Shown one piece after another: positions 9,424-18,456 of a stretch of 64,000 bases of DNA. The position numbers and the translations under genes are program-made. The DNA is from Nocardioides cynanchi. GTDB lineage: Bacteria; Actinomycetota; Actinomycetes; Propionibacteriales; Nocardioidaceae. The notes under the pieces are model-generated. The model was not told the DNA's origin. It searched no databases and saw nothing but the letters and a program-made list of their open reading frames with translations. Location of the stretch: assembly GCF_008761635.1 (NCBI RefSeq), contig NZ_CP044344.1:2108001-2172000 (forward strand), in the 5' to 3' direction. The stretch's first letter is position 1, and each line of letters begins with the position of its first letter.

Positions 9424-10743
9424 CTATGTCGCGCTGATCCCGATCCTGGCCTCGCGGAAGGCGTCGACGAAGAGCGCGTGGTCCTGGCGCACGCGGACGG
9501 CGTACTCCAGCGCGAAGGCGACGACGTGCTCGGTGAACTCCTTGCGCCGGCCGTCGAGGCAGTCGGCGATCGCCTGCTCGACCTGGAAGTCGACGAGGTC
9601 CTGCTCGCTGTCCTCGTCGGAGGCGCAGTGGATCTTGGCGGTCGCCCGGCCGAGCTGGTCGACCACTTCCGCGATCTCCTCGGGCTCGTTGATCCCGCCC
9701 CAGTCGAGGTCGACCTCGTACGGCGAGATCTCCGAGACGACGTAACCGGTGCCGCCGATCTCGGTGTAGCCGAGCAGCGGGTCGGTGTGCGCCTGCAGGG
9801 CGCGCTGGCTGACCACGGTCCGCTGGCCCTCGTGCTGGAAGTAGCCGTCGATCTCGGCGGAGTCGACGAAGCGGCTCAGGGCGGGCACGTTGGCCTGCTT
9901 CATCGACAGCACCACGTCGTTGTCGAGCGCCTGGCTGTAGCCCTCGACCAGCACGTTGTACGCCGGCAGGCCGGCGCTGCCGATCCCGAAGCCGGACTTC
10001 CCGACGATGTCGCGCACGTCGTAGAACAGGTCGCGGTCGAAGCGCTTGGAGTCCGGGATCGTGTCCAGGTAGGCGTCGAAGGCCCGGCGCACCCTGCCGT
10101 GCTCGGCACGCGAGAGACGACGCACGGAGGCGTCCACCTGGAACTGCCGGACGCCGTCGTCGACGAACGTCAGCTGGTCGAGGAGGTCGGCCCGGCGGAT
10201 CAGCCGGGCGTCCACCAGCGCCTCGAGGACGGGGCCGGTGGCGGTCGCGAGGTCGAGGGCGAAGTCGGTGTCGTCGTCGGTGCCGAGGTAGTGGTTGATC
10301 TGCTGGAGGTACGCGCGGACGTAGCGCGCGACCAGGCGTCGTACGTCGTCCTCGGGCAGCGCCTTCTGCCAGCCGGTCAGCGCCAGGCTGGCCGCGAACC
10401 TCATCAGGTCCCACGTGAAGTGACCGAGGTAGGCCTCGTCGAAGTCGTTGACGTCGAAGACGAGGGTGCCCTCGGAGCTGAGGTAGGTGCCGAAGTTCTC
10501 CACGTGCAGGTCGCCGTGGATCCAGATCCGCGAGCAGCGCTCGTCCACGAACGGGTCGTCCAGCGCGGTGACGTCGGCGTCGAAGAGGCACGCCGTACCC
10601 CGGAAGAAGGCGTGCGGGTCCCTGGCCATCTTGCGGTACTTCGCCCGGAACGCGGGCGGGTCGGCCTCCATGAGGGGCGCGAACGCGTTCCCCAGGGTGT
10701 CGATGATCAGCTGAGTCCGGCGCTCCTGGCTCTTCGTCGGCAT
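9424..10743 (-). CDS. DUF2252 domain protein (kinase-like fold)
   Basis: A 439-residue member of the DUF2252 family. The segment IWIHGDLHVENFGTY followed by LVFDVNDFDEAYLGHFTWDL resembles the H-G-D-x-H-x-x-N catalytic loop and D-F-D metal site of aminoglycoside-phosphotransferase-like kinases, so an ATP-dependent phosphotransfer activity is plausible although the family substrate is unknown. The start ATG (10743) is chosen because TAGGGT at 10756-10751 lies seven bases upstream, indicating a leaderless transcript that begins inside the end of the HEAT-like gene. Codon use matches its neighbours. Confidence 0.85.
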   Translation of the reverse strand: MPTKSQERRTQLIIDTLGNAFAPLMEADPPAFRAKYRKMARDPHAFFRGTACLFDADVTALDDPFVDERCSRIWIHGDLHVENFGTYLSSEGTLVFDVNDFDEAYLGHFTWDLMRFAASLALTGWQKALPEDDVRRLVARYVRAYLQQINHYLGTDDDTDFALDLATATGPVLEALVDARLIRRADLLDQLTFVDDGVRQFQVDASVRRLSRAEHGRVRRAFDAYLDTIPDSKRFDRDLFYDVRDIVGKSGFGIGSAGLPAYNVLVEGYSQALDNDVVLSMKQANVPALSRFVDSAEIDGYFQHEGQRTVVSQRALQAHTDPLLGYTEIGGTGYVVSEISPYEVDLDWGGINEPEEIAEVVDQLGRATAKIHCASDEDSEQDLVDFQVEQAIADCLDGRRKEFTEHVVAFALEYAVRVRQDHALFVDAFREARIGISAT

Positions 10744-10753
10744 GCGGCCGACC

Positions 10754-11338
10754 CTAGGTGAACCGCTCCGGGTCGAGGGCAGGCAGGTCGAGCCGACGGG
10801 CCATCCGGGCCCAGGCCCGCCTCGCCTGCGCGCCGACCACCGGGTCGGCGTCGTCGAGCGCTGCCCGGACGACCGCGACGTGCTCGGTGTCGCCGACGAA
10901 GCCGAGGGTGCGCACCGCCTGGCTCCGGACCCGCGGCAGGTCGTGCGTCGCGAGCCGGGCGGCCCCGGGGCCGGTGCCGGCCACGTCGTACTTGGCCGAC
11001 ACCTTGAGGCACATCTCGGCCGGCCGGTAGTGCTCGTCGTCCAGCCCGGCCACCACGGCATCGGTGGCCCGGTCGCTCCAGCAGTGGAGCAGACCGCGGG
11101 CACCCCACGTCCGGAGCCAGTAGTCCTGCCATGACACGGGGTCGGGGACGTCACCGTCTCCGAAGGCGTTGCCGGCGAGGTACCGCAGCTCCTGGGCGTA
11201 CGACGTGCGGTCGGCGCCGGCCAGCAGGTCGCAGCACACCCCGGCGAACCGGTCCCGGCCCAGCAGGCCGTCGAGCTGCCGGATCCGCTCGGCCACCGGC
11301 CGGTCGGCTCCGTCCGGAGGCGGCAGCGATCGGGTCAT
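10754..11338 (-). CDS. HEAT-repeat-like hypothetical protein
   Basis: A 194-residue cytoplasmic protein. The C-terminal half (LPRVRSQAVRTLGFVGDTEHVAVVRAALDDADPVVGAQARRAWARMARRL, in two helical hairpins) has the spacing of HEAT/PBS-lyase-like repeats, usually protein-binding scaffolds. The N-terminal half includes WQDYWLRTWGARGLLHCW, which I do not recognise. It diverges from the phosphomutase gene with 36 bp between starts and ends ten bases before the DUF2252 start. Confidence 0.7.
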   Translation of the reverse strand: MTRSLPPPDGADRPVAERIRQLDGLLGRDRFAGVCCDLLAGADRTSYAQELRYLAGNAFGDGDVPDPVSWQDYWLRTWGARGLLHCWSDRATDAVVAGLDDEHYRPAEMCLKVSAKYDVAGTGPGAARLATHDLPRVRSQAVRTLGFVGDTEHVAVVRAALDDADPVVGAQARRAWARMARRLDLPALDPERFT

Positions 11339-11362
11339 CTGCCGATCATGCCCCAGCACCAC

Positions 11363-11368
11363 TAGCCT
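11363..11368 (+). promoter_or_regulatory. -10 box of the phosphomutase gene
   Basis: TAGCCT lies exactly six bases before the GTG at 11375, again predicting a leaderless mRNA and supporting this start codon. Confidence 0.5.
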
Positions 11369-11374
11369 GCCGGG

Positions 11375-13030
11375 GTGGACGACACCGACGCAGCACAGCT
11401 GATCGCCCGGGCCCGGGCCTGGGCCGCGGAGGACCCCGATCCGGAGACCCGCGCCGAGCTCGACGCGGTGCTGGAGCGGGTGAGCGGCGGCGGCGGCACG
11501 ACCGACCTGGCCGACCGGTTCGACGGGACGCTGGAGTTCGGGACGGCCGGGTTGCGTGGCGAGCTGGGGGCCGGCTCCAACCGGATGAACCGCGTGGTCG
11601 TGATCCGCGCCGCGGCCGGCCTGGCGGCGTACCTCCACGAGCAGGGCGCCCCGCGCGAGGCGTCCGTGGTGATCGGCTACGACGCCCGCCACAACTCCGA
11701 CGTCTTCGCCCGCGACACCGCGGAGGTGATGGAGGGCGCCGGCATCCGGGCGCTGCTGCTCCCCCGGCCGCTGCCGACCCCACTGCTGGCCTTCGCGATC
11801 CGCGAGCTGGGCTGCGTGGCGGGGGTGATGGTGACCGCCAGCCACAACCCGCCCCGCGACAACGGCTACAAGGTCTACCTCGGCGACGGCAGTCAGATCG
11901 TCCCGCCGGCGGACGCCGACATCGCCGACCGGATCGCTGCGGTCGGCGCCCTGTCCGAGGTGCCGCGGGGCAGCGGCTGGAAGGTGCTCGACGAGGGCAT
12001 CGTCGACACCTACCTCGACACGGTGGCCTCGCTCGCCGGCGACGGCCCTCGCGACCTGCGGCTGGTCTACACCCCCTTGCACGGGGTCGGCGGCACCTCG
12101 GTCGCGCAGGTGCTGGAGACGGCCGGCTTCGACGCGCCGTACGTCGTGGAGCAGCAGGAGCAGCCCGACCCCGACTTCCCCACCGTCGCCTTCCCCAACC
12201 CGGAGGAGCCGGGCGCGATGGACCTGGCCCTGGCCCTGGCCCGCGAGAAGGACGTCGACCTCGTGGTCGCCAACGACCCGGACGCCGACCGTTGCGCGGC
12301 CGCGGTCGCCGGCCCGCACGGGTGGCGGATGCTCCGCGGCGACGAGGTGGGGGCACTGCTCGCCCACCACCTGCTGACCACCGGCCGGACCGGCACCTAC
12401 GCCTGCTCGATCGTCTCCTCGACCCTGCTGTCCTCGATGGCCGCAGCCGCCGGGCAGCCCTTCGCGGAGACCCTGACCGGGTTCAAGTGGATCAGCAAGG
12501 TCGAGGGCCTGGCCTTCGGCTACGAGGAGGCGCTGGGCTACTGCGTCGACCCCGAGCACGTCAAGGACAAGGACGGCGTCTCGGCCCTGCTGATGCTCTG
12601 CGAGCTGGCAGCCGCGGAGAAGGCACAAGGACGCACCCTGGTCGACGTGCTCGACGACCTGGCGCTGGCGCACGGCCTGCACGCCACCGACCAGGCATCG
12701 GTGCGGGTCACCGACCTGGCCGAGATCGGGGCAGCCATGCAGCGGTTGCGGGCGACACCGCCCACCGCCCTGGGCGGCCTGGCGGTCCAGGCGGTCGACG
12801 ACCTCGCCGAGGGGTCCTCCGCGCTGCCCCCCACCGATGGCCTGCGCTACCGGCTCGCCGACCGGGCACGGGTGATCGTCCGCCCGAGCGGCACCGAGCC
12901 CAAGCTCAAGTGCTACCTCGAGGTCGTCGTCCCGGTCGACGAGGACGCCGGGGTCGACGCCGCCCGGATCTCTGCGGCGGCCAGGCTCGACGCGCTGCGC
13001 GACGACATCAGGGCCGCGGCCGGCATCTGA
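11375..13030 (+). CDS. Alpha-D-phosphohexomutase family enzyme (phosphomannomutase / possible phosphopentomutase)
   Basis: A 551-residue four-domain phosphosugar mutase. Seen: substrate loop GTAGLRGELG near residue 57, the phosphoserine loop VTASHNPPRDNGYKVY near 152-167, the Mg loop NDPDADRCAAAV near 300, the sugar-specificity region GFKWISKVEGLAFGYEEALGYC, and the phosphate-binding RPSGTEPKLKCYLE at the C-terminus. Length and these motifs match the PGM2/PmmB-like branch, which includes eukaryotic PGM2 with phosphopentomutase activity. Its position between punA and deoC suggests it converts (deoxy)ribose-1-phosphate from PNP to the 5-phosphate used by DeoC; no deoB is visible in the window. 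The catalytic family is firm; the substrate is inferred. Confidence 0.9.
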   Translation: MDDTDAAQLIARARAWAAEDPDPETRAELDAVLERVSGGGGTTDLADRFDGTLEFGTAGLRGELGAGSNRMNRVVVIRAAAGLAAYLHEQGAPREASVVIGYDARHNSDVFARDTAEVMEGAGIRALLLPRPLPTPLLAFAIRELGCVAGVMVTASHNPPRDNGYKVYLGDGSQIVPPADADIADRIAAVGALSEVPRGSGWKVLDEGIVDTYLDTVASLAGDGPRDLRLVYTPLHGVGGTSVAQVLETAGFDAPYVVEQQEQPDPDFPTVAFPNPEEPGAMDLALALAREKDVDLVVANDPDADRCAAAVAGPHGWRMLRGDEVGALLAHHLLTTGRTGTYACSIVSSTLLSSMAAAAGQPFAETLTGFKWISKVEGLAFGYEEALGYCVDPEHVKDKDGVSALLMLCELAAAEKAQGRTLVDVLDDLALAHGLHATDQASVRVTDLAEIGAAMQRLRATPPTALGGLAVQAVDDLAEGSSALPPTDGLRYRLADRARVIVRPSGTEPKLKCYLEVVVPVDEDAGVDAARISAAARLDALRDDIRAAAGI

Positions 13031-13042
13031 GGGAGGCCGACC

Positions 13043-13702
13043 TCAGAGGACCAGCGACACCACGAACGCCACCACCAGCGCGGCCAGCGCGATGATCTCG
13101 ATCCAGGCCGGCCGGCGCACGGCCCGGGAGCCCAGCTCGTACTCCTCCTCCGAGCGCTCCTCGATGCCCAGCCGGGCCCGGTCGGTGCGCGCGAGGTGCT
13201 GAATCTGCTGCTCGACGAAGTCGGGATAGGCCATGTCCTGCTGGGCGCCGGCGTCCTGCGCGACGGAGCTGCGGCTGCCGCCGTCAGCCGCGACCCCCGG
13301 CATGAGCAGGTTGCCTCCCCCGCCGCCGTTCCACTTCATCTCCGAGCGGACGGTCTTGCGCAGCGACCGGCTGATCGCGGGGCAGATGTACTTGCGGCCG
13401 CCCGACCGGATCAGCAGGTAGCGCCGGACCAGCACCGTGTCGATGGACGCGAGGGGGATCTCGACGGTCTCGAACATGGTCCGCATCCGCAGCTCGTCGG
13501 AGGTCGCGGAGACGCTGGGTCGCAGCATCGCGGCCCAGATCAGCACGCCCGCCGCGGCACAGGCCAGGGTGGCCGGGACCGCCGTGGCGGCCGACGCCGA
13601 GGTGACGAAGACGGCGGCTATCGCCACGCACAGGACGATGCCCAGCACGCCCATCGCGCGGCCGTTGGTCGGTCGGAAGCGCTGCAGTTCCTCCGTGGCC
13701 AC
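13043..13702 (-). CDS. Membrane-anchored bacterial PH-domain-like protein
   Basis: A 219-residue protein with two N-terminal transmembrane helices (about residues 17-37 and 43-61), a cytoplasmic bPH-like domain (SATSDELRMRTMFETVEIPLASIDTVLVRRYLLI), a Gly-rich linker and a C-terminal transmembrane helix (WIEIIALAALVVAFVVSLVL). This layout is common in actinobacteria and has no defined biochemical role. It is convergent with the phosphomutase gene and divergent from deoC. Confidence 0.75.
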   Translation of the reverse strand: MATEELQRFRPTNGRAMGVLGIVLCVAIAAVFVTSASAATAVPATLACAAAGVLIWAAMLRPSVSATSDELRMRTMFETVEIPLASIDTVLVRRYLLIRSGGRKYICPAISRSLRKTVRSEMKWNGGGGGNLLMPGVAADGGSRSSVAQDAGAQQDMAYPDFVEQQIQHLARTDRARLGIEERSEEEYELGSRAVRRPAWIEIIALAALVVAFVVSLVL

Positions 13703-13787
13703 CTGGCCCCCTCACGTCGTACGCCGTCCGGGTCGCGGGGACGAGCGTCGCTCGACCCTTCGATTCCGCACCCGGGACTGTCAACTC

Positions 13788-13793
13788 TATGCT
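13788..13793 (+). promoter_or_regulatory. -10 box of deoC
   Basis: TATGCT, close to the actinobacterial consensus, lies six bases before the ATG at 13800, so the deoC-ALDH transcript is predicted to be leaderless. No obvious CytR- or DeoR-type palindrome is seen next to it. Confidence 0.55.
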
Positions 13794-13799
13794 GGCTCG

Positions 13800-14783
13800 A
13801 TGAGCAGCACAGCCGCGACCTCGGGGGCAGTGCGTGACGTCTGGGCCGATGTCACGGCATCCGACCGGTCGTTGCGACGCTTCCTGCACGGCCTGCCCGG
13901 CGTCGACCAGGTCGGCGCCGAGGCACGGGCCGCGAGCCTGGGCACCCGCTCGATCAAGACCACGGCCAAGGCGTACGCGATCGACCTGGCCATCCGGATG
14001 GTCGACCTGACCACCCTCGAGGGCCAGGACACCCCCGGCAAGGTACGCGCCCTCGCCGCCAAGGCGATGCGACCCGACCCGGCCGACCCCACCTGCCCGG
14101 CCACGGCTGCGGTGTGCGTCTACCCCGACCTCGTGGCGACGGCCAAGGAGGCCCTCGGCACCAGCGGGGTCCACGTCGCCTCCGTGGCGACGGCGTTCCC
14201 CAGCGGCCGGGCCGCACTCGACGTCAAGCTGGCCGACGTGCGCGACGCCGTGGCCGCGGGCGCCGACGAGGTCGACATGGTGATCGACCGCGGTGCGTTC
14301 CTCTCCGGCCGCTACCAGCAGGTCCACGACGAGATCGTGGCGGTCCGCGAGGCCTGCGCCCGGGCCGACGGCTCCCTCGCCCACCTCAAGGTGATCTTCG
14401 AGACCGGTGAGCTCCAGACCTACGACAACGTACGACGTGCCAGCTGGCTGGCGATGATGGCCGGCGCCGACTTCATCAAGACCTCCACCGGGAAGGTGCA
14501 GCCGGCCGCCACGCTGCCGGTCACCATGGTGATGGTCGAGGCGGTCCGCGACTTCCGCGAGCAGACCGGGCGGATGGTCGGTGTGAAGCCGGCCGGCGGC
14601 ATCCGCAGCAGCAAGGACGCGATCAAGTACCTCGTGATGGTCAACGAGGTGGCCGGCCCCGACTGGCTGGACCCCGACTGGTTCCGGTTCGGCGCCTCGA
14701 CACTGCTCAACGACCTGCTCATGCAGCGCACCACGATGCAGACCGGCCGCTACTCCGGCCCCGACTACTTCACCCTGGACTGA
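13800..14783 (+). CDS. deoC: Deoxyribose-phosphate aldolase
   Basis: A 327-residue class I aldolase that cleaves 2-deoxyribose-5-phosphate to glyceraldehyde-3-phosphate and acetaldehyde. Seen: substrate segment CVYPDLVATAKEAL, EVDMVIDRGAFLSG, KVIFETGEL, the Schiff-base Lys in DFIKTSTGK and the second Lys in VKPAGGIRSSKDA. Length matches the longer actinobacterial/eukaryotic-type DERA. It is followed after five bases by an aldehyde dehydrogenase, which would remove the acetaldehyde, and then by a truncated ALDH-like protein. Confidence 0.96.
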   Translation: MSSTAATSGAVRDVWADVTASDRSLRRFLHGLPGVDQVGAEARAASLGTRSIKTTAKAYAIDLAIRMVDLTTLEGQDTPGKVRALAAKAMRPDPADPTCPATAAVCVYPDLVATAKEALGTSGVHVASVATAFPSGRAALDVKLADVRDAVAAGADEVDMVIDRGAFLSGRYQQVHDEIVAVREACARADGSLAHLKVIFETGELQTYDNVRRASWLAMMAGADFIKTSTGKVQPAATLPVTMVMVEAVRDFREQTGRMVGVKPAGGIRSSKDAIKYLVMVNEVAGPDWLDPDWFRFGASTLLNDLLMQRTTMQTGRYSGPDYFTLD

Positions 14784-14788
14784 TCGAG

Positions 14789-16225
14789 ATGGCCAAGAAG
14801 AGCAACCCGTTCGAGTACGCCCCGGCCCTCGAGTCGCGGTCGATCGTCGACATCTCGCCGTCGTACGGCCTGTTCGTGGACGGGGAGTTCGTCGACGGCC
14901 ACGGCCACAGCTTCAAGACGATCAGCCCCGCGACCGAGGAGGTGCTCGCCGAGGTCGCCGAGGCGGACGCCGCCGACGTCGACCGCGCCGTGAAGGCCGC
15001 TCGCCGCGCGCACAGCCGGGTCTGGGGCCGGATGCCGGGCCGGGAGCGCGCCAAGTACCTCTTCCGGATCGCGAGGATCCTCCAGGAGCGCGGGCGCGAG
15101 CTCGCGGTGCTCGAGTCGATCGACAACGGCAAGCCGATCAAGGAGACCCGCGACGTCGACGTGCCGATCGCCGCCGCGCACTTCTTCTACTACGCCGGCT
15201 GGGCCGACAAGCTGGAGTACTCCGGCTACGGGAGCCAGAGCCTCGGCGTCGCGGCCCAGGTGATCCCCTGGAACTTCCCGTTGCTGATGCTGGCCTGGAA
15301 GATCGCACCGGCGCTGGCCTGTGGCAACACGATCGTGCTCAAGCCGGCCGAGACCACGCCCCTCACCGCGCTGCTCTTCGCCGAGATCTGCCAGCAGGCC
15401 GAGCTGCCGCCCGGCGTCGTCAACATCATCACCGGCGCCGGCGAGACCGGCCGGGCGTTGGTCTCGCACCCGGACGTCGACAAGGTCGCCTTCACCGGCT
15501 CGACCGAGGTCGGCCGGGCGATCGCGCAGGCGGTCGCCGGCTCGCAGAAGCGGGTGACGCTGGAGCTCGGCGGCAAGGCCGCCAACATCGTCTTCGAGGA
15601 CGCCGCGCTCGACCAGGCCGTCGAGGGCATCGTGAACGGCATCTTCTTCAACCAGGGCCACGTGTGCTGCGCCGGCTCCCGCCTGCTGGTGCAGGAGAGC
15701 GTCGCCGACGACGTGCTCGCCCGTCTCAAGCGCCGGATGGCCACCCTGCGCCTCGGTGACCCGCTCGACAAGAACACCGACATCGGCGCGATCAACTCCG
15801 CCGAGCAGCTGGCCAAGATCCGCGAGCTCTCCGACATCGGGGAGCAGGAGGGGGCCGGCCGCTGGTCTCCCCCGTGCGAGCTGCCCGACCACGGGTTCTG
15901 GTTCCCGCCGACGATCTTCACCGGCGTCACGCAGGCCCACCGGATCGCCCGCGAGGAGATCTTCGGTCCGGTGCTCTCGGTGCTGACCTTCCGCACCCCG
16001 GCGGAGGCGGTCGCCAAGGCCAACAACTCGCCGTACGGCCTCTCCGCGGGGATCTGGACCGAGAAGGGCTCGCTGATCCTGAAGATGGCCAGCTCCCTAC
16101 GGGCCGGCGTCGTGTGGGCCAACACGTTCAACAAGTTCGACCCGACCAGCCCCTTCGGCGGCTACAAGGAGTCGGGCTACGGCCGCGAGGGCGGCCGCCA
16201 CGGCCTGGAGGGGTACCTGAAGTGA
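14789..16225 (+). CDS. Aldehyde dehydrogenase (NAD-type ALDH family)
   Basis: A 478-residue ALDH. Seen: PWNFPLLMLAWKIAPALACGNTIVLKPAE (substrate/NAD region), FTGSTEVGRAIAQA (nucleotide turn), LELGGKAANIVFEDA (general-base Glu) and the catalytic Cys region NQGHVCCAGSRLLVQ, plus EEIFGPVLSVL near the C-terminus. Its location directly after deoC suggests that it oxidises acetaldehyde from deoxyribose breakdown to acetate. The C-terminal ESGYGREGGRHGLEGYLK is typical of the family. The next gene overlaps its stop codon by four bases. Confidence 0.93.
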   Translation: MAKKSNPFEYAPALESRSIVDISPSYGLFVDGEFVDGHGHSFKTISPATEEVLAEVAEADAADVDRAVKAARRAHSRVWGRMPGRERAKYLFRIARILQERGRELAVLESIDNGKPIKETRDVDVPIAAAHFFYYAGWADKLEYSGYGSQSLGVAAQVIPWNFPLLMLAWKIAPALACGNTIVLKPAETTPLTALLFAEICQQAELPPGVVNIITGAGETGRALVSHPDVDKVAFTGSTEVGRAIAQAVAGSQKRVTLELGGKAANIVFEDAALDQAVEGIVNGIFFNQGHVCCAGSRLLVQESVADDVLARLKRRMATLRLGDPLDKNTDIGAINSAEQLAKIRELSDIGEQEGAGRWSPPCELPDHGFWFPPTIFTGVTQAHRIAREEIFGPVLSVLTFRTPAEAVAKANNSPYGLSAGIWTEKGSLILKMASSLRAGVVWANTFNKFDPTSPFGGYKESGYGREGGRHGLEGYLK

Positions 16226-17091
16226 CCCGCATCGACGTGCGCAAGACCAACAAGCTGTTCATCGGCGGCGAGTTCCCACGCTCGGAGTCCGGCCACTCCT
16301 ACGTCGTCAACGACTCACGGGGCCGCTTCGTCGCGAACGTCGCCCTGGCCTCCCGCAAGGACGCCCGCGACGCGGTCGCCGCCGCACGCAAGGCGTTCCC
16401 CGGCTGGTCCGGCCGGACGGCGTACAACCGGGGCCAGGTGCTCTACCGGGTCGCCGAGGTGATGCAGGACCGCCGCCCGCAGTTCGTCGAGGCCGTCCGG
16501 CAGGGCGAGGGCGGCACCACCGCCGCCGCCACCAAGGTCGTCGACGCCGCGATCGACCGGCTCGTCTGGTACGCCGGCTGGGCCGACAAGCTGACCCAGG
16601 TGGTCGGCAACGCCAACCCCGTGGCCGGACCGTTCTTCAACCTGTCCACGCCCGAGCCGACCGGGGTCGTCGCCGTGGTCGCGCCGACCGCGTCCAGCCT
16701 GCTCGGCCTGGTCAGCGTGGTGGCACCGGTGGTCGTGTCCGGCAACACGGCGGTCGTCGCCGCCTCCCCCGAGCGCCCGCTGGCGGCGGTCACCTTCGCC
16801 GAGGTGCTCGCCACCTCCGACGTCCCCGGCGGTGTGGTCAACGTGCTGACCGGTGCCTTCGACCGGACGGTGCCGACGCTGTCATCACACATGGACGTCA
16901 ACGCGATCGACCTGGCCGGCCTGGCCGGCGACCCCGACCAGGCACACGCCTGCGAGGTCGCGGCAGCCGACAACCTCAAGCGGGTACGCCGGGCCCCCGT
17001 GCAGGAGCCGGACTGGACCGCCGACCCGGGCACCGGCCCGATGACGGCGTTCCTCGAGACCAAGACCGTCTGGCACCCGATCGGCGTCTGA
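16222..17091 (+). CDS. Truncated ALDH-like protein lacking the catalytic cysteine domain
   Basis: A 289-residue protein starting at a GTG that overlaps the ALDH stop (GTGA). It resembles the N-terminal NAD-binding part of an aldehyde dehydrogenase: FIGGEFPRSESGHSYVV, AARKAFPGWSGRTAYNRGQVLYRVAEVM, VVAPTASSLLGLVSVVAPVVVSGNTAVV, and VVNVLTGAFDRTVPTLSSHMDV. The Lys/Glu residues of a working NAD site are poorly kept, and the sequence ends before any catalytic Cys, so dehydrogenase activity is unlikely. Translational coupling with the intact ALDH and good codon bias argue against simple decay; it may be a structural partner or a regulator of it. Confidence 0.8.
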   Translation: MTRIDVRKTNKLFIGGEFPRSESGHSYVVNDSRGRFVANVALASRKDARDAVAAARKAFPGWSGRTAYNRGQVLYRVAEVMQDRRPQFVEAVRQGEGGTTAAATKVVDAAIDRLVWYAGWADKLTQVVGNANPVAGPFFNLSTPEPTGVVAVVAPTASSLLGLVSVVAPVVVSGNTAVVAASPERPLAAVTFAEVLATSDVPGGVVNVLTGAFDRTVPTLSSHMDVNAIDLAGLAGDPDQAHACEVAAADNLKRVRRAPVQEPDWTADPGTGPMTAFLETKTVWHPIGV

Positions 17092-17102
17092 GTCCCTCCC
17101 GG

Positions 17103-18413
17103 TCAGTGGTAGACCATCACCGGCCGGTAGTTGACGGTCAGCCTGGAGCCGCCCTTCACCTTGCTGACCGCGCCCAGGATGGTCTGGGCGTGCCTCGCGC
17201 TGCTGGCCAGGCGAACCCGCCCCTTGCGGTTCGGGTTCCAGTAGATCCGTCGGGTGCCCGAGGAGTCCTTGACCACGCAGGTGTAGGTGCCGTGGCGGTC
17301 CTTGGCGCACGGCGCATGGGAGCCGGAGCCCACGAGGCTGCCGTGCATCCACTTCTGCACCAGTGCGAAGGCCCGGCCCGCGGGCGTCACCACGCTCGGG
17401 CTGCCCGGCTGTGAGAGCAGGGTGTTCGCCAGGGTCGCGCCGCTGCTGAAGGCGCCCAGGTCGTAGCGGTACCAGTAGACCCGCTTGACCCGGGCCGCCG
17501 CGTTGAGGAGGTAGGTGCGGGCGACGTACGACGCCTGTTTCGCGCTCGAGATGGGCGTCGCGGGGGTGCCGCCGAGGCTGCCGGTCTGGAGGCCGTAGTT
17601 GACCTCGGTGTTCCAGATCGGCACGCTGGCCGGGACGTGGTCGCTGCGCAGCCTGCTCCTGACTTGTCCGAGCTGGCGCATGCTGTCCTCCGGCCCGCCG
17701 GGTCGCCCGCCGTAGGTCGGTAGCGGGTAGAGGCTGAAGCCCAGCGCGTCGTAGAACTTCCACACCGGCGTGCCGCCCAGCTTCATGCCGTAGAACTTCT
17801 TCAGCCAGTCCAGCTGGTAGCCCAGCCGGGTCACCATCGGAGGACTGACGATGGTCGCCTGGGGGTCCACCCGGTTGCCGACGTCGTGGACGATCTTGCT
17901 GAGCTTGGCCATCTGGGTCATCGAGCCGGTCCAGAACGTCGAGATGTTCGCCTCGTTCCAGACCTGGTACGACGAGATGCCGCGCTTGCCGTGGAAGCTG
18001 CGGTAGCGGTGCATCACGGCCGAGACGAAGTCGGTGAAGTGCTGGAGCTTGCCCGGCGGATCGGTCGGCGTGGCCGGTGCGTAGAACGACGGCGTCATCG
18101 CCAGCACCATCGTCACGCTCTCGTGCGCGGCCTGAGCCGCCGTCACGAGCTGGTCGAGTCGCGCGAAGTCGTAGACGCCCGGCGACTTCTCGATGTCACG
18201 CCACTGCACCCCGACGTCCCACAGCCGGACCGAGCCGTCGTGGACGTGGCTGTGCGAGAGCAGGGAGGAGTCGTGGACGCCGAACAGGGTGTGGGCGATC
18301 CGCACGTTGTTCGCCTCGGCCGGCGCGAACGCGCTCAAGGGCACCCCCAGAGCGGTCACGAGCCAGAGGACGAGGGCGGACCAGCGCCGACGAGACAGGT
18401 GGGTCACGGACAC
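17103..18413 (-). CDS. Secreted clan GH-A glycoside hydrolase-like protein (paralog 1)
   Basis: A 436-residue protein with a signal peptide (Arg-rich start, hydrophobic 12-29, Ala-rich cleavage region near 34). The body is a TIM-barrel of the cellulase/GH39/PslG-like type: FGVHD, GSVRLWDVGVQWRDIE, then SYQVWNEANISTFW with the presumed acid/base Glu154, and PIWNTEVNYG with the presumed nucleophile Glu270. A C-terminal module has CAKDRHGTYTCVV and TRRIYWNP. The polysaccharide substrate is unknown. The GTG start is supported by the signal peptide. It has a tandem paralog upstream at 18457-19866 and two more at 57.6-60.5 kb. Confidence 0.82.
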   Translation of the reverse strand: MSVTHLSRRRWSALVLWLVTALGVPLSAFAPAEANNVRIAHTLFGVHDSSLLSHSHVHDGSVRLWDVGVQWRDIEKSPGVYDFARLDQLVTAAQAAHESVTMVLAMTPSFYAPATPTDPPGKLQHFTDFVSAVMHRYRSFHGKRGISSYQVWNEANISTFWTGSMTQMAKLSKIVHDVGNRVDPQATIVSPPMVTRLGYQLDWLKKFYGMKLGGTPVWKFYDALGFSLYPLPTYGGRPGGPEDSMRQLGQVRSRLRSDHVPASVPIWNTEVNYGLQTGSLGGTPATPISSAKQASYVARTYLLNAAARVKRVYWYRYDLGAFSSGATLANTLLSQPGSPSVVTPAGRAFALVQKWMHGSLVGSGSHAPCAKDRHGTYTCVVKDSSGTRRIYWNPNRKGRVRLASSARHAQTILGAVSKVKGGSRLTVNYRPVMVYH

Positions 18414-18456
18414 GGGCTCCTCCAGGTGGGCTGGGACCGCAGCGTAACCCAGCGGG

